In this document: positions 1-5,287 of the stretch, in pieces
Layout: every line of letters begins with the position of its first letter
Position numbering within the stretch: the first letter of the stretch is position 1
Assembly: GCA_031275515.1 (NCBI GenBank)
Contig: JAISOQ010000225.1
Span: 1 to 9,046, forward strand
Origin: Treponema sp.
GTDB taxonomy: Bacteria; Spirochaetota; Spirochaetia; Treponematales; Breznakiellaceae
Direction of reading: 5' to 3'
Length of the DNA: 9,046 nucleotides
The notes under the pieces: generated by a model
Told to the model about the DNA's origin: nothing
Seen by the model: only the letters and a program-made list of their open reading frames with translations
Databases searched by the model: none
Program-made: the position numbers and the translations under genes

Positions 1-8
1 GTCAGTTT

Positions 9-46
9 AAAAGAACCGCCGGACCAGAGGTCCGGCGGTTCTTTTT
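9..46 (+). terminator. Strong rho-independent terminator, possibly bidirectional
   Basis: A perfect inverted repeat pairs 9-25 with 29-45 (17 bp, 3-base loop AGA), with a GC-rich core followed by TTTTT at 42-46. Because A residues precede the stem (9-12), the reverse strand also shows a hairpin followed by T residues, so it could stop transcription from both sides. It lies before the secG promoter and probably ends the upstream transcript, whose gene is outside the window. Confidence 0.93.
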
Positions 47-94
47 CCTGTCCTTTGTTGAAACTGGGAATTGCTGAATCCCGCCGGTATCCCG

Positions 95-123
95 TTGCAT
101 AAGTTTTTTCCTTTCAGTACAAT
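95..123 (+). promoter_or_regulatory. Sigma-70-like promoter for secG and the downstream unit
   Basis: TTGCAT (95-100) and TACAAT (118-123) are separated by exactly 17 bases. Transcription starting near 130 would leave a leader of about 24 bases before the secG ATG. A perfect TATAAT also occurs at 130-135, but it lacks a good -35 partner and would put the start of the RNA almost on the ribosome-binding site. The first pair is therefore preferred. This is the only clear promoter in the window. Confidence 0.65.
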
Positions 124-153
124 TATGAATATAATTTTTGATACGGAGTTTTT

Positions 154-696
154 ATGGGTGTACTCGGTATTCTGCTGTTGGTTTTCTTTGTAATCATTGC
201 GGTGTTGCTGATTCTTCTGGTGCTGGTTCAAAATGAGGAAGGCGACAGTTTGGGGGGGATTTTTGCCGGCGGCAGCGGATCGGCCTTTGGATCCCGTTCC
301 GGGAACGTATTGACCAGGGGTACATCATTGCTGGGGGCCCTTTTCCTTATTATTAGTTTAGGTCTTGCTCTGGTTAACCGGTCCCCCGGGGACAGCGGGG
401 TGGAAGCCGCCGGGAGGCAGGCCGCTTCCGGAGCGAATAAGGAGTGGTGGCTGGAAGATACGTCGTCCGGGGCGGTAACGCCTGAGGTCATAGCCCCCGA
501 GTCCGCGGCGCCTGACATTGTAACGCCCGAGGCTGCAACCCCCGAGTCCGTAGCGCCGATCATAGAGACAGAGGCCCCAGCGCCTGAGGCCGCAGCCCCG
601 ATCACAAGAACAGAGGCCCCAACGCCTGAAACCGCAGCGCCTGGGGCTGGGGCGGATGAAACCGCCGTACCGGAAGCGGAACCCGTGTCTGAATAA
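154..696 (+). CDS. secG: Preprotein translocase subunit SecG with long Pro/Ala/Glu-rich C-terminal tail
   Basis: SecG is the small accessory subunit of the SecYEG channel in the inner membrane and helps SecA-driven protein export. The protein has 180 residues. TM1 spans about residues 3-25 and is followed by the family signature LVQNEEGDSLGGIFAGG (about 24-40). The cytoplasmic Gly/Ser loop contains SAFGSRSGNVLTR, and TM2 spans about 57-75. Ordinary SecG proteins are about 70-110 residues and end soon after TM2. Here about 105 residues follow, with no predicted helix or hydrophobic stretch; residues 109-163 are Pro-periodic. By known SecG topology the tail would be periplasmic. The start is ATG 154 with GGAG at 145-148 and 5-base spacing. 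It is the first gene after the promoter; the EIIA gene starts 32 bases after the stop. The core call is firm; the tail has no recognised function. Confidence 0.93.
   Translation: MGVLGILLLVFFVIIAVLLILLVLVQNEEGDSLGGIFAGGSGSAFGSRSGNVLTRGTSLLGALFLIISLGLALVNRSPGDSGVEAAGRQAASGANKEWWLEDTSSGAVTPEVIAPESAAPDIVTPEAATPESVAPIIETEAPAPEAAAPITRTEAPTPETAAPGAGADETAVPEAEPVSE
478..654 (+). repeat. Degenerate repeat array encoding the SecG tail
   Basis: Two repeat styles sit side by side inside secG. Codons 109-135 put Pro at residues 110, 115, 120, 125, 130 and 135, an exact five-residue period with pattern (T/A)-P-(E/D)-x-(A/V). Next, two 42-base tandem units (571-612 and 613-654) encode EAPAPEAAAPITRT and EAPTPETAAPGAGA. 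The DNA units share most positions in their first 30 bases. The array is in frame and could vary in copy number between strains by slippage or recombination. Confidence 0.85.
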
Positions 697-714
697 CCAA
701 GGCGGATGTTTAAT

Positions 715-719
715 GGAGG
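715..719 (+). promoter_or_regulatory. Ribosome-binding site that fixes the EIIA start at 729
   Basis: GGAGG at 715-719 lies 9 bases before ATG 729 but directly abuts the alternative in-frame ATG at 720, which it could not serve. The start at 729 is therefore chosen. Confidence 0.8.
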
Positions 720-728
720 ATGTTTCCG

Positions 729-1196
729 ATGTTCCTAAATGATATTTACAGACCTGAATTTATTAAAGTCGGCTTGGAAGCGGAAGATAAAGAAGAAGCT
801 TTTGAGGAGCTGGTGGATCAATTTTGTCATGCGGTAAAGACAAATGCCCGGAAAGAGATTCTTACGGCTATACGGGAAAGGGAATCCAAGATGTCTACGG
901 GTATACGCCAGGGAATCGCCATTCCCCACGGAAAAACCCCCGCAGTGGACCGGTTGTACGGCGTTTTGGGGGTTTCCAAAACAGGGGTGGATTACGATGC
1001 CCTGGACGGAAAGCCGGTCTACCTGCTGTTTCTGATTCTTGCGCCCGAGAAGGATGCGGAGAAGCACCTCAAAGTGCTTAAACGTCTGGCGGAACTTCTG
1101 GATAATCCCCAGTTTTATACGGATCTGGTGGCCCAGAATACGCCCCAGGACGCCTGTGGGATTATAAAAAAATATGAAGATATTTTAATCCATTGA
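729..1196 (+). CDS. ptsN: PTS EIIA domain protein (fructose/nitrogen-regulatory EIIA type, PtsN-like)
   Basis: A stand-alone EIIA domain of 155 residues, about the length of PtsN (EIIA-Ntr). Such proteins accept a phosphoryl group from HPr/NPr on a His and either pass it to a sugar EIIB or act as regulators. The active-site block is visible: STGIRQGIAIPHGKT, with the phospho-acceptor His at residue 67. The acidic/Lys-rich N-terminal part (EAEDKEEAFEELVDQ) and the LLFLILAPEKDAEKHLKVL segment also fit the family. There is no EIIB, EIIC or DNA-binding domain and no sugar transporter gene nearby, which favours a regulatory role over sugar uptake (inference). It lies 32 bases after secG and 24 bases before the first ATPase gene, so co-transcription is likely. 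The gene symbol is by similarity; a fructose-type EIIA with distant partners is the alternative. Confidence 0.85.
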   Translation: MFLNDIYRPEFIKVGLEAEDKEEAFEELVDQFCHAVKTNARKEILTAIRERESKMSTGIRQGIAIPHGKTPAVDRLYGVLGVSKTGVDYDALDGKPVYLLFLILAPEKDAEKHLKVLKRLAELLDNPQFYTDLVAQNTPQDACGIIKKYEDILIH

Positions 1197-1202
1197 TCGG
1201 GA

Positions 1203-1214
1203 CAGGCAGGCAGG
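1203..1214 (+). repeat. CAGG triplicate at the ribosome-binding site of the G-like gene
   Basis: Three tandem CAGG units occupy 1203-1214. The last one lies 6 bases before ATG 1221 and is the only Shine-Dalgarno-like sequence available to that gene, making it a modest site. Gain or loss of a unit would not change the spacing to the start. Confidence 0.6.
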
Positions 1215-1220
1215 TTTTTC

Positions 1221-1529
1221 ATGAATGAACAGGATATTCTGCAGCATTTACTCGAAATTGAAGCCCAGTCATTATCATTGGTGGCGGATGCCCAGGCGGA
1301 AGCGGACAGGCGCGTCACGGAAGCGGAGAACCGGAACCGGACGCGGTACGAGGAACGGTATGCCGCGGAAACCGCCGCGCTGGATGAACGCTACAGGAAG
1401 GAACTGGCCCTGGTAAGAGAGGATTATCAGCGGCAGATTGAAGACTACCGCCTGAGCCTTGCGTCCATGCCGGTTGATAAGGCCGCCTTTTGTAAACTTA
1501 TCGATGCCTGTCTTGAAGGGGATTTTTGA
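1221..1529 (+). CDS. Small coiled-coil protein, probable V/A-ATPase peripheral-stalk subunit G
   Basis: A 102-residue cytoplasmic protein with no membrane segment. Residues about 1-80 are strongly helical and charged, rich in Ala, Glu, Arg and Gln, and begin NEQDILQHLLEIEAQSLSLV followed by DAQAEADRRVTEAENRNR. This is the style of the G (also called H) subunit of bacterial V/A-ATPases, which pairs with subunit E to form the outer stalk that holds the A3B3 head to subunit I. The C-terminal 20 residues (DKAAFCKLIDACLEGDF) look like a short separate helix. First position in the ATPase cluster matches where Thermus and Enterococcus place their G/F stalk gene. Its stop TGA overlaps the ATG of subunit C by one base. 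Identity rests on size, coiled-coil character and position rather than a catalytic motif. Many annotations would leave it hypothetical. Confidence 0.7.
   Translation: MNEQDILQHLLEIEAQSLSLVADAQAEADRRVTEAENRNRTRYEERYAAETAALDERYRKELALVREDYQRQIEDYRLSLASMPVDKAAFCKLIDACLEGDF
1517..1521 (+). promoter_or_regulatory. Ribosome-binding site that fixes the subunit C start at 1529
   Basis: AGGGG at 1517-1521 is 7 bases before ATG 1529. A TTG at 1526 extends the frame by one codon but is a worse start and worse spaced. The TGATG arrangement couples this gene to the preceding one. Confidence 0.7.
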
Positions 1530-2557
1530 TGCCCCGGTCGGGGGAACGGGCGTATGTGTACGCCAAGGCATGCGGCATCATCGGGAAGTCCTTTGTAGGC
1601 TCCCGGATCGCCAGCCTTGAGCCGGCAGGACGCCTTACCGACCTTGACCGGCTGGTGTTTCCCCAATCTTTCCGGGAGCTTCCTGAACGGGAACTCCTCA
1701 TAGACCTGGAGCGGCGCATAATAGGCCGTTCATCTGGCCAAATCATCAGCATCGTGAATTCCTACTCCAAGCCCCCGGAGTTTCTTGTCCGGCTTTTGAG
1801 GAGTTACGAGTACGGAGACCTCAAGTCCGCCCTGGCTGCTGTTGCCGGGAAGGACCCTAATACGCCGGTTTTTACGAACCTGGGCCGCTTTGGGGTTGTG
1901 AAGTTTGACGCATACCCGGACATAGCGGCTATGGTCAGCGGTACGGAGTTTGAATCCCTCATTTCCCAGGCGCCCAAAAAAGGGGACGGGACGATAGCCC
2001 TCCAGATTAAGCTGGATAAACAGTATTATACCGCCCTTTGGGAATCCCTTTTCTATCTTAAACGCCGGGACCGGACGGGAATAGAAGCCATCCTTTCGGA
2101 AGAAATATCCCTTAGGAATGTGGTTTGGGCTTTAAGGCTCAGGACCTATTACCGTATGGCCGGAGATGAAGTCCGGGAAAAACTTATTGACTTGAAATTT
2201 CCCTCCCGCAGGGGAACGGAGGGGAACAGCCATTCTTTGACCGCGGACGCCCGGGCCGCCCTGGAACTGCCCCTGGATACCTATGCGCCCTGGGCCTCCT
2301 GGAAACGGGCGTCTTTCCTGAATCCCGAACGAAGCGATGCCTGGACCGCAGACCCCCGGTACTTCCAGAATGCGGCTTCCAGGCATCTCTACCACATGGC
2401 CCGGCATTATTTCCACCGGCGGCCTTTTTCCATAGATACTGCCGCGTGTTTTATCAAGCTCAAGCAGTTTGAGGAAGACCTTTTGACCAGTATCGCCGAA
2501 GGGCTGGGCATAGGGATGACAAGCCGCGATGTGTTTGCCTTGTTGGAGGTCAGATGA
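1529..2557 (+). CDS. atpC: V/A-type ATPase subunit C (AC39 / d-subunit family)
   Basis: A soluble protein of 342 residues, within the usual 320-350 for subunit C, the funnel-shaped socket that joins the central shaft (D/F) to the membrane K ring. The N-terminal pattern AYVYAKACGIIGKSF, then LVFPQSFRELPER, fits the AC39 family. The protein is helix-rich with many scattered Arg and Glu and no hydrophobic segments. Residues about 170-200 (TALWESLFYLKRRDRTGIE) and the C-terminal LKQFEEDLLTSIAEGLGIG resemble the repeated helical domains of the family. No catalytic residue is expected. The gene overlaps the preceding stop by 1 base and the next start by 4 bases (ATGA), so translation is probably coupled on both sides. 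Its place before subunit I is unusual: Thermus and Enterococcus operons put C after E. Family assignment is fairly sure, helped by its position within the operon. Confidence 0.85.
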   Translation: MPRSGERAYVYAKACGIIGKSFVGSRIASLEPAGRLTDLDRLVFPQSFRELPERELLIDLERRIIGRSSGQIISIVNSYSKPPEFLVRLLRSYEYGDLKSALAAVAGKDPNTPVFTNLGRFGVVKFDAYPDIAAMVSGTEFESLISQAPKKGDGTIALQIKLDKQYYTALWESLFYLKRRDRTGIEAILSEEISLRNVVWALRLRTYYRMAGDEVREKLIDLKFPSRRGTEGNSHSLTADARAALELPLDTYAPWASWKRASFLNPERSDAWTADPRYFQNAASRHLYHMARHYFHRRPFSIDTAACFIKLKQFEEDLLTSIAEGLGIGMTSRDVFALLEVR

Positions 2558-4596
2558 TACGCCCCCGGAAGATGAAAAGAATAGAGCTCACTATTTTGGA
2601 CCGGGATGCGAACCAGGTTATAGAATTCCTGGGCCGCCGGGCTTTGATTCATCTTTCAGGGGATGAGGAAACCAATACGGATGCCCCTGTCCGGGATACG
2701 GCGGCCTATGAGCGTATCCGGGATCTTCTGGGGACCATCCGGTCTGCGGCGGCCTACCTTGGAAGCGGGCTCCCGGAGGAACCTGAGGAAATTTCGGCGC
2801 TTCCCGTAGAAACGGACGATCTTTTGGTGGAGAAGATTTCCGCCAGCATTTCATCCTTAGGGACAAAAGAAAGCGAAGGGAATCAGGAGAAAAGGAAAGT
2901 GGAAGAAGCCCTGAACGAAGCCAGGGCCTTTGGAAACCTTAACGCGCCCTTCTCCGACCTGGATCAGCTTTCGTACCTGACCCTCAGGGTGGGGCGGCTT
3001 GATCCCAAGCGTCAGGATATGCTGCGGGAAAACCTGGCGGACCGGGCGGTGGTTATCCCTCTGGGGCAAAACGAAGACGGCAGTTCCGGCGACCGCATCT
3101 TGGCGGCGTCTTCCCGCAAGGGGCGTTTCGCCCTGGATTCGGAACTCAAGCGCCTTTCGTTTGTTCCCATCGCTATACCGGAAGGGTACACGGGTATCCC
3201 GGCGGAACTCCTTTCGGGGCTGGAGGATCGGCTTGCCGGCATGGCCAGGCTGCTTGAGGAGATAGCCAAAGAAAAGCAGGCCCTGCGGGAAGAATACGCC
3301 CCGGTATTGCGGCGTCTGGCCGGTTCCTACCTTATGGCCCTGGAAGTGGAACGCCTGAAAGGGCGGCTCAGGGCCACTCAAAGCGTTTACGTTCTTTCCG
3401 GCTGGATTCCCGCGGACATGGTGAAGGGCCTTGTAGCGGAACTGGGACAGCTTACCGGCGGGAGGGTGGCGGTCAGGTCCTTTAACCCCGAGGAAATTCC
3501 GGAAATCCGGGATGGGCGGAAAAAGGTGCCTGTCTCCCTGGAACACGGGGCCTTTGTCAAGGGCTTTGAGAAGGTGGTATTCTCTTACGGCGCTCCTCTT
3601 TACGGTACTATTGATCCCACGCCTTTTGTGGCCATCTCCTTCACCCTGCTCTTTGGGATCATGTTTGGAGACCTGGGCCAGGGCTTCGTTCTTTTCCTGC
3701 TGGGACTTTTGACATCCAAACGGGGGGCCAAAGCCCTTTCGGGGTTCAGGCATTTTTCGTCCCCCCTGATCGCCGTGGGTATTTCTTCGATGATCATGGG
3801 TCTTCTCAATGGCGCGGTGTTCGCCAATGAGGAACTCCTTACCGGGCCTACTCGGGCGGCGGCGGGGTTCTTCATGCGTATCGCAGGGGTGGCCGGGGAG
3901 CCGCCTGAGCGTATCCTTCATCTCATGCCTGAAAAAGGAAGCGTTGCCAAGCTCTTTTATTTTTTCGGTTTTACCGTTGCCGTGGGGGTGATCCTCAATT
4001 CCATCGGCCTCGTGGTGAACATCATCAATCTGTGTTCAATGAAAAAATACGAGCGGGCTTTCTTTTCCAAAACCGGGGCGGCTGGGCTTTTCCTGTTCTG
4101 GTACGCCATTTTCATCGCGGCGCGCCTCCTTTTGGGCGGACGTTTCGCCTGGTTTGACATCACCGGTCTTGCGGTTCCGGTGTTCTGTATTTTTTTCGGT
4201 CCCCTGCTGTGGCGTATTATCACTCAAAAGCGTCCGGTTTTTGAGGAAGGACCCATGGTGTTCATTATGGAAGGGTTTGTTGAGGTCCTGGAAACCGCCT
4301 CGACATACATTTCCAATACGGTGAGTTTTCTTAGGGTGGGGGCCTTTGCCCTTTCCCACGCGGTGCTCTCGTTCATCGTGTTTACCCTTGCGGAGATGCT
4401 CCGGGAAGCGCCGGGAGGGCCTGTATTCGCCCTCATAGTGATGCTCTTCGGGAACGCCGTTATCATTGTTCTTGAGGGAATGATCGTCGCCATTCAGGTA
4501 GTACGTCTTCAATATTACGAATTTTTTAGCAAGTTTTTTACCGAAACCGGGGTGGAATTCTCCCCCTTCCGGTTCCGTAAAGGAGTAGAATCATGA
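2554..4596 (+). CDS. atpI: V/A-type ATPase subunit I (membrane stator, a-subunit homologue)
   Basis: A stator protein of 680 residues, normal for bacterial subunit I. It supplies the half-channels through which H+ or Na+ reaches the K ring. Residues about 1-345 form the cytoplasmic arm with helical stretches (GLEDRLAGMARLLEEIAKEK near 225-245) that contacts the E/G stalks. Membrane part: DPTPFVAISFTLLFGIMFGD begins at residue 354, and I count eight hydrophobic segments up to about 652. The essential channel Arg is seen in SFLRVGAFALSHA (Arg594, TM7), with a second conserved Arg in the last helix (Arg651, in VVRLQYYEFFSKFF). ATG 2554 is preceded by GGAGG (2545-2549) at 4 bases, slightly tight. 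An in-frame ATG at 2572 would still give MKRIEL, but MIRPRKMKRIEL resembles the usual N-terminus better. It overlaps C and K by 4 bases each. Confidence 0.97.
   Translation: MIRPRKMKRIELTILDRDANQVIEFLGRRALIHLSGDEETNTDAPVRDTAAYERIRDLLGTIRSAAAYLGSGLPEEPEEISALPVETDDLLVEKISASISSLGTKESEGNQEKRKVEEALNEARAFGNLNAPFSDLDQLSYLTLRVGRLDPKRQDMLRENLADRAVVIPLGQNEDGSSGDRILAASSRKGRFALDSELKRLSFVPIAIPEGYTGIPAELLSGLEDRLAGMARLLEEIAKEKQALREEYAPVLRRLAGSYLMALEVERLKGRLRATQSVYVLSGWIPADMVKGLVAELGQLTGGRVAVRSFNPEEIPEIRDGRKKVPVSLEHGAFVKGFEKVVFSYGAPLYGTIDPTPFVAISFTLLFGIMFGDLGQGFVLFLLGLLTSKRGAKALSGFRHFSSPLIAVGISSMIMGLLNGAVFANEELLTGPTRAAAGFFMRIAGVAGEPPERILHLMPEKGSVAKLFYFFGFTVAVGVILNSIGLVVNIINLCSMKKYERAFFSKTGAAGLFLFWYAIFIAARLLLGGRFAWFDITGLAVPVFCIFFGPLLWRIITQKRPVFEEGPMVFIMEGFVEVLETASTYISNTVSFLRVGAFALSHAVLSFIVFTLAEMLREAPGGPVFALIVMLFGNAVIIVLEGMIVAIQVVRLQYYEFFSKFFTETGVEFSPFRFRKGVES
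4580..4585 (+). promoter_or_regulatory. Strong ribosome-binding site for subunit K
   Basis: AAGGAG at 4580-4585 sits 7 bases before ATG 4593, inside the end of the subunit I gene. Within a longer TAAAGGAG it is the closest match to the anti-Shine-Dalgarno consensus in the cluster. Confidence 0.75.
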
Positions 4597-4916
4597 AACG
4601 TATCTTTGTAGTAGTCCTTTTATTTCTCTGTATGGCATCGGGAGCTCTGTTGTCCGCTCAGGAAGCCCCTGAGGAGGGAAAGGCGGTGGAAGCTGCGTCC
4701 GGCGGAACCGCAGGTTGGAAGTATTTTGCGGCGGCCCTGGCGGTGGGTATTTCTTGTATCGCCGGAGGTATCGCCGTGGGCCAGATCGGGGCCGCCGCAA
4801 TGGGAGCCATGAGCGAGAACCCTGAGCTTTCGGGAAAAGCCCTGCCCTATGCGGGTCTTGCGGAAGGGATCTGTCTGTGGGGATTTCTCGTGGCCCTGCT
4901 CATCCTGATATTTTAA
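4593..4916 (+). CDS. atpK: V/A-type ATPase subunit K (ring proteolipid, c-subunit) with signal-like N-terminus
   Basis: This is the rotor-ring proteolipid, 107 residues. Residues 1-22 form a signal-peptide-like segment (MKRIFVVVLLFLCMASGALL, then SAQ), with a plausible signal peptidase I site after Ala22. An acidic linker runs 23-40. Helix 1 (about 43-70) carries the Gly-rich AAALAVGISCIAGGIAVGQ, the cytoplasmic loop is MSENPELSGK, and helix 2 (about 83-106) contains the ion-binding Glu91 in YAGLAEGICLWGF. It is thus a single-hairpin subunit, not the duplicated four-helix form of Enterococcus. Cleavage would leave both ends outside and the loop in the cytoplasm, the normal c topology. Some other two-helix V/A proteolipids also have a leader-like N-terminus (from memory). 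The gene overlaps subunit I by 4 bases. Confidence 0.96.
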   Translation: MKRIFVVVLLFLCMASGALLSAQEAPEEGKAVEAASGGTAGWKYFAAALAVGISCIAGGIAVGQIGAAAMGAMSENPELSGKALPYAGLAEGICLWGFLVALLILIF

Positions 4917-4925
4917 AGGCCGGTG
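4915..4925 (+). promoter_or_regulatory. Weak initiation region for subunit F (GTG, close spacing)
   Basis: AAAGG at 4915-4919 overlaps the TAA stop of subunit K and is only 3 bases from GTG 4923. Both the start codon and the spacing are poor, suggesting low-level or coupled initiation after K translation ends. Confidence 0.6.
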
Positions 4926-5264
4926 GATTATTTTTTCATCGGCGATCCCGAGCTGGTTACCGCCTTCCATTTTGTCGGGATAGACGGAACGGTGGCTTTG
5001 AGACCCGAGGATGCCCTTGGGTCGTTCCGCAAGATCACCGAGGGCTGGAACGAAACCGCCGGGACGGCGTTGCCCAATGCAGAGGCCTGCCGGGTTCTTA
5101 TTCTGACCGAAGAAGTCGCGGACTGGCTGGGGGATACCCTCACCCGGTGGCAGCTTTCTGGCCGTTATCCCTTGATAGTGGAGATTCCTGGTCCTATGGG
5201 ACGTCTTGAGGGCAGGAAAACGCTGGTGGAGTCTATCAGGGAAGCCATCGGTATCCATGTGTAA
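4923..5264 (+). CDS. atpF: V/A-type ATPase subunit F (central rotor shaft)
   Basis: Subunit F binds subunit D to form the rotating shaft. The 113-residue length is typical. Signature blocks in order: DYFFIGDPELVTAFHFVGIDG (residues 2-22, the Rossmann-like first strand and loop), VLILTEEVADWLG (about 59-71), PLIVEIPGPMG (about 81-91) and LVESIREAIGI (C-terminal helix). The GTG start at 4923 is chosen because family members begin MDYFFIGD, and no ATG precedes it in frame after the K stop. The gene follows K by 6 bases and precedes E by 23. In most described operons F (called G in Enterococcus) stands directly before A; here E intervenes. Confidence 0.93.
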   Translation: MDYFFIGDPELVTAFHFVGIDGTVALRPEDALGSFRKITEGWNETAGTALPNAEACRVLILTEEVADWLGDTLTRWQLSGRYPLIVEIPGPMGRLEGRKTLVESIREAIGIHV

Positions 5265-5287
5265 GGTTTTTAATTGTAGGTTTTTTT

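Noticed and set aside
1..10. End of an upstream gene at TAA 8-10
   Set aside because: Too few bases to support any reading frame.
381..393. GTCCCC/GGGGAC palindrome in secG
   Set aside because: The arms are separated by a single base, so no stable hairpin loop forms, there is no T-tail, and it encodes ordinary SecG residues.
228..605. 125-codon - strand open frame over the secG tail
   Set aside because: Its SGA/GA-rich repeats are simply the reverse reading of the Pro/Ala/Glu codon array; there is no ribosome-binding site or homology.
704..725. GGATGTTT direct repeat and a tiny ORF from ATG 706
   Set aside because: An 8-base repeat around a ribosome-binding site is easily chance, and the ten-codon ORF has no good initiation site.
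720..728. EIIA start at ATG 720
   Set aside because: The GGAGG at 715-719 abuts this ATG; ATG 729 has usable spacing and only three residues are lost.
1156..1190. AT-rich patch as a possible internal promoter before the G-like gene
   Set aside because: It encodes the end of EIIA (IIKKYEDILIH). TATTTT-like boxes occur, but no matching -35 element at suitable spacing was found.
2857..3921. 354-codon open frame on the - strand inside subunit I
   Set aside because: It lies wholly antisense to a well-matched subunit I gene, its translation is low-complexity and Pro/Gly/Arg/His-rich, and it has no family motif. It is a GC-bias shadow.
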